Below are positions 34,940 through 47,330 of a DNA stretch of 64,000 bases, piece after piece; within the stretch, counting starts at the first letter, position 1; each line of letters starts with the position of its first letter. Location of the stretch: NCBI GenBank assembly GCA_037447655.1, contig JBBHKE010001362.1, positions 291,148 to 355,147 on the forward strand, given 5' to 3'. Position numbers and translations under genes: made by a program. The notes beneath the pieces are model-generated. The model was given only the letters and a program-made list of their open reading frames with translations. It was not told where the DNA came from and made no database searches. Source of the stretch: Zygnema cylindricum (Eukaryota; Streptophyta; Zygnematophyceae; Zygnematales; Zygnemataceae).

Positions 34940-36200
34940 GTGAGTGTAGTAAAAGGGGGGGGGGGTGGTTCACTCTACTTTGTCAAATTTTCGGCATTTT
35001 TGACTCGCCGCATACGACTTCCGATACTTAGTGAAACATTTGGATTTTGCCACTCGGCTTACGCGGAAATCAACGTGCATTATGTCGTTGCATTGCTTTC
35101 GAATTCTTTTCTACAGCGAAATAAACGGTGCACGTTTCTTATGACTCGTTCCAAAGATACTGCCGAAATTCGCCCCGGTACCCAATTTAAGGGAGCCTCG
35201 TCCCGTTTCACTTTTGTTTCCTTTCGGTTTCTGGCTTCGTTTGCCGGATTTTGGCGTGTGATAGCTCGTTGGAAAGCTCGCAAAGTTCTATTTGAGATAC
35301 AAACATGGGCGCGTAATTCCGATGTCTCGTCGCAAAGATATGGCCCAAATACGGCTCGGTCCCTTATAACATTAGCCAAAGTTGTAGGTTTTTCGACTCG
35401 GCGAACACAATCTCCACCAAATTCTCCACTTACGCCACCAAATGCTCCTCCATTTGTTACCCTCGCTTTTCCCCTAAAAACGAGGCTCTCCCATCTCGTT
35501 AAAGTGGAGCAGATTTTTACCCCCCCCCCCCTCCTTCAGCGGGGGCGGACCCTCTCTTACCCCAGGTCCTTCGGCCTTCAACCGCTTCGAACCGACCGAA
35601 ATCAGCTCATCGTACACGACATCCGGTTCTTTACAAAACAATCCGCAACTCGGTACCTCGGAGTACACGGTTCTGTGTACTCGGCCGTACTTTGCCCCCT
35701 CGTCCAACCTCACTTTTTCCCTAAAAAACAAGCTCCCCCATCCCATTAAACCCCCCCCCCCCCCCACCATCTCCCCCCCCCCCCCCCCCCCCCCCCCCCT
35801 CGCGCGGATTCGTAAGCTCTCTTAGTTCATCCTTACGGCACCTTTTAGCCTTTTTCAATCCGCATTTTGGCAGCTCAAGTACTTTGCCGTTATGTGTATT
35901 TGGCCTTCCAAAAATCCCCTCGTCCAACCTCATTTTTCTCCCAAAAACGAGGCTCTCCCATCTCGTTAACGTGGAGCAAGTTTTTACCCGCCTTCGCCTT
36001 CGGCGGGGGCAGACCCTCCCTTACACAAGGCCTTCGTCCTTCCGTCCCCACACAATATCCGATACTTTGCTCAAAATATTGACAATTATTCTCCTCGCAG
36101 CGCGCGATTCTACCTATTTAGCCACTGTTTTCCCCGTTGTCCACCCTGTCTTTTTCCACAAAAACTGGGGATCCTACATGGTACCAATCGAAATCTAACA
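34940..36200. repeat. tandem repeat (about 225-bp period) with long C tracts
   Basis: Similar blocks (CCTCGTCCAACCTCA..TTT.CC..AAAAACGAGGCTC.CCCATCTCGTT) begin near 35460, 35695, 35916 and, weaker, 36125. At homologous positions a block after CGTT carries TTTTTACCC followed by C tracts; in the second unit this has become runs of up to about 27 C (35750-35800). The long frame across 34940-35749 crosses repeat units and shows no known domain. Confidence 0.6.
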
Positions 36201-37016
36201 TATAGGCAATTTTTGCTTCATTGGCACGACCTGATAGAAAGGTGTTACAAATATTACTGCCAGTAAACGTGAACGTACACCCTAAGTCACATAACCTCTA
36301 CGACAGGTGGAGTCAGTGGTCGCTACATCGTGGCCCTTTATTATCCACGTGTAACTATCGTACGTCGACTGTTCTGTAGCATGCCACAGTCTTCGAGGGC
36401 GGTTGAGAAAGGTGGTTTTTTACTGGCTAGAACGAGTGATTGCGAAACAAAAAATCCAAAGGGTCAATCCCTACGACTTGACCCTTCGAGAAGCTTGAAG
36501 TGTTCTAAATGAACATTGCTTTTCAAAAAAAAAAAAAAACATTGCAGCATGGTACAAAATCGTACGCATTCTAGTAAACTACAGTATAGTACAGTACCCG
36601 CCTTTTCCGCTGGTGGAAGTTCACCTTTATCCAGTTTTCGCGAAGCTTGGATGCTGTCATCTTTTCATCATTCCCATTCGAGCTCGTGTGTACAGCTCTA
36701 CATTTTTCATTGTGGCCTTTCACCAGCTGTGAAAAGTACGGCATGACGCAAAAATGTAATTACTTATTAGTGACTGTTCTATTTTGGTATAGCTTGTTAC
36801 ATTTCAATCATGCTTTGTCCCTAGACGGGTTTTTGGAAAAAAACTTCTCCTCTCTTTCTTTCGCCTTTTTTTTACTAGCTTGACAGTGGCCTAATTAGTA
36901 TAGTTTGTCAGCGACCTAAGTATTTCAAACGTGCCAAGCGTCACGGTTTTTTCTGTTTGTAATGTCGAGCTGGCCACGGTACGCCGTCGATCTAATAAAG
37001 GTTAATCAGTTGAATT
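36201..37016. other. no gene recognised
   Basis: No coding exon is recognised. It contains an A15 run at 36525-36539 followed by a short AT-rich stretch. Confidence 0.35.
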
Positions 37017-37475
37017 CATAGTTCAAAAGTAGGCGTTTGTATTGTAGGCCTTTGGTCGGCGCCTTTATCGTAAGTTGTGTTATAGGCTTTTCATGTGATC
37101 TTGTTAAATTGCTACTTTAATCAGCGACTATCCGGTCGTCCAAATCTGACAATAGTCCTATCATAAGTTGTGTTATGGGCTTTTTATGTGATCTTCTCAC
37201 ATCGCTACTTTGATCAGTGACCGTCCGATCGTCCGAATCTGACGGTTTAAATAAAAAAATGCCTCAAAACTCAAAGAAAAATATTTTTTTGTCCGAATGT
37301 TTTTCAAAATTTAGACATGACGTTTAATTCTGTATCGATCGATGTGCAACTCAACCCTATTACTATATTTTTTCATTTTGCAACCAATACAATATGGGTC
37401 TTAAGGTCATATTGTATGTTTTTCGTACAATAGGCATATTGTATGGGCCAACTTTCACCTACTTTTGAAATACTT
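37017..37475. mobile_element. hAT-like MITE, CATAGTTC family (longer copy)
   Basis: It starts CATAGTTCAAAAGTAGGCG and ends, inverted and partly decayed, CACCTACTTTTGAAATAC. Inner sequence is shared with 21784-22058 in inverse orientation, and a segment is internally duplicated (TAAGTTGTGTTATRGGCTTTT occurs at about 37070 and 37153). The flanks TTGAATTC and TTAAATTC are near-identical 8-mers. Confidence 0.65.
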
Positions 37476-37487
37476 AAATTCAAGGTA

Positions 37488-37686
37488 CACCTTGAATCGT
37501 TATTAGCGTATAGAAATTATTAGTGTAAAGAAAAAATTAGCGTCATTCATTCTAATTTAGTGCCAGGAGACGTGGCAGATTATGGTCCACGTCCTTAAAT
37601 AGTGTAATTTATTATATTTAAGGTATCAATGTCAAAATTTTGGGGTGCCGATATAGCGTACATAAGGCTAATAACGATTCACGGTG
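37488..37686. mobile_element. short MITE M6
   Basis: CACCTTGAATCGTTATTAGC to GATTCACGGTG, flanked by TA; it is an inverted copy of M4 (12151-12349). Confidence 0.8.
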
Positions 37687-38023
37687 TAGTGTTTTTTGGA
37701 CCAGTAGCCACAAACTCGAGTTAACAATATTTACGCAAGTGGCCTTGAATTAACGGCGTTAACGATGTTTAATGTTTAGTGCATTACACCTTGAGTAGCC
37801 TATAATGTAAAAAAAATATTAATGCAAAGAAAACAATGATAGATGTCTTATTCGTACGGGTTTTGACTTTTATACGAAAAATATTATTTTTTTCTAGTTT
37901 TTTCACTTTTCGTAAACATGGTACACGTTCCGTGTACAGCTAAAATGTAGAAGAAATTTCAAAAAAAGGTTGAAAGTACATCGTGAATGGCTACTCAAGT
38001 TTGGAAATAACTACAGTACTGTA

Positions 38024-38564
38024 CACCGCCAATCGCTACTAGCGTATAGGAATAATTACAGTGATTTACGCTAATTAGGAATTTGAAAATTTTCAAAAAA
38101 AACATACATTCTAATTGTTTACTGATGCTAATTTGGGGGTTTGAAAAAAAAATGTCGGTCGCAAATATGCTTACACTAATATACGTACTTCTACAAAACC
38201 TGACAAATCGTACACAAATCGTACGTTCACACAGTCGAAACATGGTTGTTGGACGAATATGTGCGAACATGATATTTGAAAGCCCGATTTCATCCCATTT
38301 TTAGAGCGCATATTCTCATGCGTCCGCGGTTACTAAAAATCATTAATTATATTGTTTCACTAAAAAAATTACAATTTTGTACGGTGTGACACTTATTGTA
38401 CCCCACCCTATTTAAATGACAACGTATTTTCGTTTTTATGCTAATAAGACAAAAAACCCTAAATGGCGTAAAGGAAAAAACAGAATAATTTATGTTATTT
38501 AAGAATTTGGAAAAAAAAAACAATGCCGAATTAGCATTCAATACGCTAATAGCGATTGGCGGTC
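38024..38564 (+). mobile_element. mariner/Stowaway-like MITE M7
   Basis: Full-length copy in the orientation of M2/M3. The left TIR is intact (CACCGCCAATCGC) and the right is mutated (GGCGGTC). It follows TACAGTACTGTA. Confidence 0.8.
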
Positions 38565-38805
38565 TAGTGTAAAGAAACAATTGGTGTTATTAACTCTATT
38601 TTGGGTTCTTTGCCTCAGTGCCACCAGAAATTAATGCTAATTTATTAGTATTGTGTATCGGTAAAAAAATTATCGCGATAACACTAATACCGCTAGTTAT
38701 CGGTTATTGAACGCTCAGAGGTCCCAATATATCGGTCAGAGACCAACAAATTCCACATCGGCAATAACTTTTAAAGTACATAGTAGGCATACAATAGTAG
38801 TATAA

Positions 38806-39806
38806 TGTTTAAATAATGAGATTTAGGGTATATTTTGAAGGTCTGAATAGATTAAAATGAAAATATAACGTAGGCAGCCTGCCTCCACCTCCTCCCTCTA
38901 GCCCCCATACTTGTTGTAGTCGCTAAAAGAAAGAGAGGGTGGTGGAGCCATGGTTGCCTCAACCCCACAAGCACGATTGAAGAGTGACATAAGTCTCTCT
39001 AAAAAAATAGGTGAGTCCGGCAAAGACTCGAACCTCCAGCCGGCAGAGCAAGGTGTAGCCGTCAGCTCTAAACCGGTCTATCATAGGAGTTCGTTAGACT
39101 ACGTTGGGTTTGAATTCTATTTAAAACGTGTTTAGGAACTCTAATCCGATTAACGAAATTACGGATGAAGAACTTACAGACTAGTTAAAATATTATGCGA
39201 ACATGAACCCGCACGAAACAAATGTACCGGACATTTATTTCAACAGCTAGTATAAAAAGTCGGTTTGGATCCAACGATACATATCATCGGCAAGATCCCA
39301 GAATGGCCACTTTGGCGGTTTTTGGGTGTGACATGACCTGGTGCCACGTGGCAAGATAGCATTGGGAAGCGGGAATCCCAAAGAGCATGAGGACGAGTCT
39401 GAAGGAGACTAGTGTCTACTCCATGGCGTTGTCGTACACAAGTTGTACAGAAAGGACATCGGCCATGGTACCTTTCGTACTGTACAGTCTTTTGATTAGA
39501 GCGTACTTCAGTAGACAGGGGTTGTGAGAGGGGTATAGGACTTACATAATTTAGAGGGTAGCCGCCTCTCTCTTAGAGAGCTTCTATAAATATTGGCATC
39601 TTTTCCACTCGATATTCCATCGCCTGGTTGGGAGTTTTCTGTGATACCTTTTTCTCCGGACTCAGGAGAGTCCAGACTGTACAGAGGAGCACTTAATCGT
39701 CTATTTGCCTCCTAAGGTAGTAGTGGTCTTAGTTGAAAGTGGCTCAGTCTAAAACTGCTAAGAGGCTTCCTAAATTCTCCAGCCCAATAGGGGATACACA
39801 ATTACA
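38806..39806 (+). repeat. C2 5' LTR
   Basis: 1001 bp. It holds a TATA box (TATAAATA, 39585-39592) downstream of a CCGCCTCTCTCTTAGAGAGC block, and on the minus strand a tRNA-like B box (GGTTCGAGTC) around 39018-39030. Confidence 0.85.
39585..39592 (+). promoter_or_regulatory. TATA box of the C2 5' LTR
   Basis: TATAAATA sits about 215 bp before the LTR end and is kept in the right LTR (43619-43626). This placement fits a U3/R boundary shortly downstream. Confidence 0.5.
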
Positions 39807-40596
39807 AGTTAGGGGCCCACCCTCAAGGGAGTCCATCTTTAACGGATCTGGGGTAATATATTGGGAAACCATGATGACAGGGGCTTTGTGTGAAAAACGA
39901 TACTGCGGTATTGTCAGTGGACAAGTGAAATGTCCACCTCAAGGAATCCCACCAAGGTTCATTGGAGTGAGGTTTTCTACAGCAGCATTTGTTCCAACGA
40001 AGGAGGCAGATGATGGGGACAGCAGTGTGTCCGAAAAAGGGGAAGGGAAGGAGACACCTCTTACTTCTATCGCCACGGCACCCGGAGCGGCGGCCGTGAA
40101 GACTGAGGAAAACGATACTCAAACGTGGGAATACACAAACATGGCTGCCAAGCATTTAATTCTGAGGGACCTTACTCAAGCTTTGGCAACCTCCCATCTT
40201 CACACTCTCAAGGCCAAGGAGTTGTGGGGGACTTTAGTGGAGATCTACAGAGTTGGTACCATTCAAGAGCTCCAGTTGGTCGAGCAATGGTTAGGGGGTT
40301 ATACTTACAAAGGGGGAAAAATGTTAGACTACTGTAATGACCTCTCTTGTTTTTATATGGAGATGGAGAGTGTCGGGTGGATAGGTATAATAAAGGTGAA
40401 AGTCAATAACCTCAAAATAAAGTTGTCTGATGAGTATAGAAACATAGTGTACCGAGTGCAAGAAATGGATGACAGGTCTTGGAAGTGGAATATTGTGGTC
40501 CGGATGATACTTGTGCAAGACAACACTATTGAGATTCAGAGAAGGAAGAAAGAGTATTCAAGCTCTAGCTACCGGAACGGATCGGTGGGGAAATGA
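39733..40596 (+). pseudogene. C2 gag
   Basis: The frame is open from inside the LTR. The gag-like part begins at AGG 39811, aligned with the ATG that starts C1 gag, then reads FNGSGVIYWETMMTGAL, a degenerate copia gag N-terminus. It continues to KAKELWGTLVEIY and ends at TGA (40594). The presumed start codon ATG has become AGG. Confidence 0.75.
39807..39818 (+). promoter_or_regulatory. C2 primer binding site remnant
   Basis: AGTTAGGGGCCC lies directly after the LTR and matches the C1 site GGTTATGGGCC at 9 of 11 bases. It is complementary, with one mismatch, to the anticodon arm of initiator Met-tRNA. Confidence 0.5.
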
Positions 40597-40599
40597 TGC

Positions 40600-41048
40600 A
40601 AAGAAGCCGTAAAGCAACTTCAAAGGAGAAAGAGATCTGTCTGGAAGACCGAGGCCCCCAAAGGGTCTTTGTCATTTTTGCAAAAAACCGCGACACTTCA
40701 TGGCAGAATGTACCAAACTGTTGAAGCTGAGGCTCAAAGAGAAGTGTGGAGGGGGTTTTTTCGGAGGGAAGAAGAAGGCACTTCTGGTCACACAAGTGAA
40801 AGGGGAGACCAAGGAGGACGAGTCCTTTGAGGAGGAGGATAGGGAGCTCTTTCTTGACGAAAATCAAGAGGAGAAGGAGATCCATCGAAAACAGAATTGT
40901 GGTTTTGGAGCCATTCGGGATTCTCCGTAAGAATGATGGATCATCGATCAAGGTGCATCTATGCATATGTGTCGTGACAGGCACCTCTTTACCAAGCTAA
41001 GAAAGATCCCTATCGTAGAGTTTAAGTATGGGGATTGGAGAGTAGTTA
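40600..41048 (+). pseudogene. C2 zinc knuckle and protease start
   Basis: CHFCKKPRHFMAEC (about 40667-40708) is an intact CX2CX4HX4C knuckle. An acidic stretch follows to the stop at 40930. In another frame, about 40940-40975, WIIDQGASMHMC is the protease box, with Gln in place of Ser or Thr of D(S/T)GAS. Confidence 0.75.
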
Positions 41049-42302
41049 GTGGGTTCAGTAGATCTGAAAGTCTTACTGGAGGGTAAGACGTCTATACTCA
41101 CATTCTCACATGTACCATACATTCCTCAGCCGAGTAAAAATCTTCTCTCTACCTCTGTACTAGATGATAAAATATTTGATACCTTCATTAGAAAAGGAGT
41201 CTTCACAGCTAAGTATGGGGATGAAGCCTACTTCACTGTAGATAAGGGTAGCCAAGGAATGTTTAGACTTAACCTGAGTAATGAAAAGAAAAATGCGTAC
41301 TGTGTTGGTGTCCCAAACTTGATGATGTGGCATAAGCGGCTGGGGCATGTGCATTTTGATATGCTAAGGGAAATGAAGAAGCTTGGTGAAGTAGAAGGCA
41401 TTCAGTTAAGGGATAATGAAATGATAGATGATTCTAGAGGTTGTGCCCAGGGTAAGGCAGATCGACTCCCGTTTCCCAAAACTGCCACATATAGAGGTGA
41501 GAGAGTACTAGATCTGGTCGACACATATATTCGAGGACTGGCAAAAGTACCTTCGGTCGGAGGGAAGAGGTTTATAATGAAAATTACTGATGACTTGTCT
41601 AGATACTCTAGAGTCTGCTTCCTAAAAACAAAGTCTAAAACACTAACTTACTTCAAAGAATATAAATTCTTGAGTGAGAAGTTGTATGGAACCCCCATTA
41701 AGAGAATAAGGAGTGATAATAGGGGGGAATATACCTCTAACCAGTTTGAGGAGTACTTAAGAGATGAGGGAGTTCAGCACCAAAAAACTGTACCATATAA
41801 CCCGAAACAAAATGGGGTAGCTGAGAAGTTGATCCAAACACTAAGAGATAGTGTATGCAGTATGTTGGCCAACAAGAAAAAAGGAAAGAGATTTTGGGCA
41901 GAAGCCATGAACGGTGCTAACTACAACATGAATGGAGTCTTTATCTCAGCCGTGAAAGGAATGACACCTTATGAGAGATGGGTTGGAAGGAAACTATATA
42001 TTTCTCACCTGAAAGTATTCGGTAGTCAAGTTTTCAGACTTGACACGGATAGGAAAAACTGGAAACTAAATGCTAAGGGGAAACCTGGATATTTTGTGGG
42101 ATATGATGAGGATGTCAAGCGATATAGAGTCTATGACTTAGCTAAACAAGATATCATTTTGGTAAATCACCTAGTTGTCATGGATGAAGGGAAGTCATTT
42201 GATCCTTTCAAATGTACTAAGAAGATAAGAATCAGTTTTGAGTGTGAGAGTGAGAAGGACTCGGATCTTCCCGAAAGGGAGTGTTATTTTCATTGTAATT
42301 GA
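41049..42302 (+). pseudogene. C2 protease end, GAG-pre-integrase and integrase
   Basis: A 417-codon open frame, the longest in the window. MWHKRLGHVHFDMLREM and GCAQGKADRLPFPK form the zinc region (the second motif has lost one Cys). DLVDTYIRGLAKV corresponds to the first catalytic Asp, SDNRGEYTS to the second, and PKQNGVAEKLIQTLRDS to the Glu. LKVFGSQVFRLD and GYFVGYDEDVKRYRV are the C-terminal copia boxes. The frame ends where reverse transcriptase has been lost. Confidence 0.88.
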
Positions 42303-42519
42303 TGCGGATGATTTGCTGGTATTTGGTAAGTCTATGGAAAAGATCAATATGTTGAAGAAAGATCTTAGAAGCAGATTTGACAGAAAGGATTTAGGGGAGG
42401 CAAAGTACATCTTGGGAATTCAAATGGAAAAAGATAGGGGATACATTATCAGACTTACTCATAAAGAAGCTATAGGGAAAATGCTTGAGAAGTTCCAGAT
42501 GGAAAAGGCAAACACTTGA
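42238..42519 (+). pseudogene. C2 reverse transcriptase remnant
   Basis: It begins within the active-site box, read DADDLLVFG in place of YVDDLLV, then DLGEAKYILGIQM. Everything upstream (fingers and most of the palm) is missing: the integrase C-terminus joins it directly. Confidence 0.85.
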
Positions 42520-42570
42520 ACCACTATATGAACCTGCAAAAAGTAAGTGATGGGAGCATAGAAGGAGGGA

Positions 42571-42822
42571 GTGCATGAAGTTTTCTATAATAATCAGGCT
42601 GCCATTGCAATTGCAGCCAATCCAAGGCATCATTTGAAGGCTAAACATGTAGAAATAAGATTGAGTTTTGTGAGGGAAAAAATTGAAAACATAATTGTGA
42701 ATCTTATGTATAGGTCTGATGGAGAAATGGTGGGTGATATGATGACCAAACTTGTACCCTCTCCCAAGCTAAAATATTGTAGAGAAAAGTGTGGACTAAA
42801 AGAGAAGTTGAAGTTAGACTAG
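42571..42822 (+). pseudogene. C2 RNase H C-terminus
   Basis: YNNQAAIAIAANPRHHLKAK and the closing GDMMTKLVPSPKL are the usual copia RNase H end; it terminates 14 bp before the right LTR. The first half of RNase H is missing. Confidence 0.85.
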
Positions 42823-42835
42823 AAAATTAGAGGAG

Positions 42836-43862
42836 TGCTAAAATAATTAGATTTAGGGTATATTTTTCTAGGTCTGAATAGATTAAAATCAAAAAAGAAA
42901 AGCGTAGCAGCCTGCCTCCACCTCCTCCCTCTAGCCCCCATACTTGTTGTAATCGCTGAAGGAAAAAGAGGGTGGTGGAGCCATGGCTGCCTCAGCTCCA
43001 CAAACAGGACTGAAGAGTGACATAATTCACTCTCAACAAAAAGGTGAGTCCGGCAATGACTCGAACCTCCGACCAACAGAGCGAGGCGTAGCCGTCAGCT
43101 CTAAACCGATCTGTTGAATAAGTTCGTAATGCTACGTAGGGTTTGAATTCTATTTAAACAGTGTTTAGGAACTCTAATCCAATTAACGCAATTACGGATG
43201 CAGAACATAGAGACTAATTAAAACATTGTGCGAACATGAACGAGCACGAAACAAATGTAACAAACATTTGTTTCAACGACTAGTATTAAAAGCCAGTTTG
43301 GATCCAACGACACATATCATCGTCGAGATCCCAGAATGGCTGCTTTGGCGGTTTTTGGGTGTGACATAACCTTGTGCCACATGGCAAGATAGCATTGGGA
43401 AGCGGGAAGCCCGTTGATCACGAGGACGAGTTCGAAAGAGATATGCGTCCACTCCATGGCCTCGTCGTACACAGGCCGTACAGAAAGGACATCGGCTATG
43501 GTACCTTTGTATACTGTACACTCTTCTGATTGGAGCGTACTTTAGTAGACAAGGGTTGCCAAAGGGGTATAAGACTTAAAGAATCTAGAGGGTAGCCGCC
43601 TCTCTCCCAAAGAGCTTGTATAAATATTGGCATCTTTGCCACTTGATATTTTATCGCCTAGTTGGGCGTTTTTTGTGATTCTTTTTTCTGCGGACTGAAG
43701 AGAGTCCAGAGTCCAGACAGCAGTCAGATTGTCTATTTGCTTGCTAGTCAGATTGTCTATTTGCTTGCTTAGGTAGCAGTGGTCTTAGTTGAAAGTGGGT
43801 TAGTCAAAAACTGCCTAGAGGCTTCCTAAATTTTGTAGCCCAATAGGGGATACAGAATTACA
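42836..43862 (+). repeat. C2 3' LTR
   Basis: 1027 bp, with the same TATA box at 43619-43626. It differs from the left LTR by many substitutions and has a small duplication (CAGTCAGATTGTCTATTTGC-type, about 43732-43770). Confidence 0.85.
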
Positions 43863-43993
43863 TATATAATATATTGTATTATATTATTGACTTTAGATAG
43901 CGTGGCATACCACACATAATGAATCTGTTACGTAGCTGTTTAACTGAAATATACTACAGACATCGCAACACATAAACGTCAATAAATTAAAAA

Positions 43994-44177
43994 CAATACT
44001 TTATAGTTCTAAAACTATAGATTTTAGAACTCTATAGTTTTTTTTTTTTCAGAAATATGACATGGTGATTTTGGAGATTGGGATTCAATACTTTATAGTT
44101 CTAAAACTATAGATTTTAGAACTCTATAGTTTTATTTTTTTCATAAATATGACATGGTGATTTTGGAGATTGGGATT
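43994..44177. repeat. 92-bp tandem duplication
   Basis: Two units begin CAATACTTTATAGTTC (43994 and 44086). Each contains the palindromic set TAGTTCTAAAACTATAG and TTAGAACTCTATAG. Confidence 0.9.
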
Positions 44178-44219
44178 TGATAAGTTAAGACTTTTACAAT
44201 TATCAGATATTTAATTCGA

Positions 44220-45540
44220 AATTTAGCGTTGAAATATAGTGTTGAAATATAGTGTCGGATTTTTACGGTAAATTCCAGTGCTAGAATTCAGTGTGCACTA
44301 AATTTCTATTAAAGAAACTCCTATGCTAGAATCCCTACACTAAAATTCAGTTTTGAATCTGAATGGTAAGTCTCGCACTAAATTCCATTGCTAAAATGCA
44401 CCGCCAAACCAGTGCTACACTAAAATACTGTATTGAATTTCTGTGGAGAAGTTAAGGGTTGGGTGTTATGATGAATTTGCGTGCTCATATTCAGTGCTTA
44501 AGTGAAGTAATTAATAATAAATAAATTAATTAATATTTATAACATTAATATAGTAATTTATAATGAATAGTGTACTTAAATTTAGTGTTGAACCGTTGAG
44601 CACTCAAATTCAGACCTAGAAAACGGTGCGCACTGAATTTCAGAGTTGAAATCAAATGTTAAGATTCAGTGTCGAAGTGTAGTGCTGTGCTGAAATTCAG
44701 TTTTGGAATTTAGTGTTGAATTAGAGAAGTTCAGTTCTAAATCTCACGACAAAACTTGAGGGTTAAATTTCAGTGGTAAAGTAAAGTGCCAAAGACTAAA
44801 ATACAGTACTTAAACTCAGTGCGCAAATATAGTGTTGAATTTCAATGCTCACATTTAGTGTTGAAACCTTTTCTGTGTTTAAATTCAGTGTTAAAAGACT
44901 TCGCTGCACTGTATTTCAATGCTAAAAGCATCTTCTAAAATTCTATGTTGAAATCAAGTGTTGCACTGAAATTTAGGATTGAAGATTCTAAAGTTTGGTG
45001 TTGGAATTCAGAGTTGAATTATAATGCTAAATTTTAGTACTAAAATCCACTGTCGCATTCAATTTTAATGTTGATGTCCAGTGCTAAAATTTAGTGTGCA
45101 AATTCAGTGGCACACTAAAATACAGTGCTAAATTCCAGAGGGTAAACGTATCTGTGCAATATAGTGCTGCACCAAAATTTAGTGTTGAGCCGAATTTTAG
45201 TGCTGAAATTCAGTGCTTACATTTATTGCTGCAGAAACGTATTAAATTTCAAGTTTAGTGCGGCAATGAAATTTAGTGTCAAAATCTAATGTTAGTGCAC
45301 GATCCATTGCTACATTGAAATTCAATGCTTAGTTATGGTGATAAAATCTAGTGCTTTAAAATTTGATATCGCACTAAATATAATGCTGTAAATCGTGCTT
45401 AATTTGAGTGTTGCACTAAACTTAATTTCTAAGATTAGGTGATATAATTTAAGCCAAATTATATGTTCTCAAATAGAATGCTAAAATTTTGTGCTGCAAT
45501 GAATTTCAGGGCTGAAATCTTGTCTTAATATCAGTCCAAA
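44220..45540. repeat. degenerate satellite-like array (AAATTCAGTG motif)
   Basis: The motif AAATT(C/T)AGTG(C/T)T, with variants such as AAATACAGTGCT, recurs dozens of times at irregular 10-25 bp spacing with no other gene content. It sits inside the hAT-like element 38646-46041. Confidence 0.8.
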
Positions 45541-46416
45541 TTTCAACTTATGTATTTATTTTGCCCGACCTTATTGCGGATCGTTTCTAAAATAGACTGA
45601 AAATGCATTAAAATAATACCATTGTAGACAAACAACGAAAGTGATATGAGGGAGTAACTAGCATTGCTAAAAACAAACAGTAAAAATGACATTCTAGACG
45701 GGTATGGGAGGGTGTTAAACCAAGTAAAACCCCCTTAAATTATAAATAATGAAGGAAATATTGCGATTTTTTACCGAAATCGGGGGAAATGAGGTCCGCA
45801 GCGCGTCTGTGGAATAACACGTACAAATGAGTGTACTGGCCGTAAATTTATCTGTACGTTCTGTACAAATATCGCCGATAGTTATCGATATCTGTGTTAT
45901 TGCCAATAATAATCGATAAATACCGGTTATTTATTGGCGATAACACCGATAACGATGTATCATACCAATATATCGATTATCGGCTACCTGAAAAAAGGCC
46001 CATATCGGTTATCGGCAAATCCTTACTGATATACAACCCTATAATGTATACACCTAACACTAATATGGATACACATTCTCATATTGTAGCCGCATTGGTT
46101 TGTGTTCACATAGTATACTTAAACATGTGAGAATACGTTCTCACTATTTTTCCTCTACTTTATGACTTTATGGTAAATATGACTACGTTATTTTGTGGCG
46201 ACACACTCAATTTCCCTTGTCAACGCCTTTATCTAACAGCTACTTTGCACGTTTGTAGAAAAAAATGAGCAATTTTACACTAAGCATTTTATAATGAGCA
46301 TTTTGTATATAACAGTATTGAAACATCGTAAAACTTAGAATAATCAACGTTAACGAAACAATACCCATGTTAACGTAAAAAATGTATAATCTGATTAAGT
46401 GGTAGTAATATTTTTG

Positions 46417-47330
<914 letters not shown>

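Larger units (their letters stand above)
38806..43862 (+). mobile_element. Ty1/copia element C2, internally deleted
   Basis: The LTRs are 38806-39806 and 42836-43862, with TG..CA ends and purine-rich AGAGGAG before the right one. Flanks TATAA and TATAT fit a 5-bp duplication with one mismatch. The order gag, protease, integrase, reverse transcriptase end, RNase H end shows copia. It belongs with C1 by sequence (shared HKRLGHV, RLPFPK and KVPSVGG/KVPSAGG). Most of reverse transcriptase and part of RNase H are missing, so it cannot move by itself. Confidence 0.88.
38646..46041. mobile_element. hAT-like element carrying satellite-like sequence, split by C2
   Basis: The left end is TAGTATTGTGTATCGG and the right end GATATACAACCCTA, matching the inverted TIRs of 4319-5184 with a few changes. 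Flanks TAATTTAT (38638-38645) and TAATGTAT (46042-46049) are an 8-bp duplication with one mismatch. Without C2 the element is about 2.3 kb. The right portion (45779-46040) is nearly the same as 4970-5180. No transposase frame is seen. Confidence 0.75.

Noticed and set aside
34940-35749. Long open frame (about 269 codons) on the plus strand
   Set aside because: It crosses tandem repeat units and a C tract, has no known domain, and its composition follows the repeat.
39005-39085. A functional tRNA gene on the minus strand
   Set aside because: The T-arm and D-arm do not pair properly and it repeats in both LTRs; reported instead as a tRNA-like remnant.
44220-45540. CRISPR-like array
   Set aside because: The repeats are short, degenerate and irregularly spaced, in a eukaryotic transposon; there are no unique spacers of constant length.
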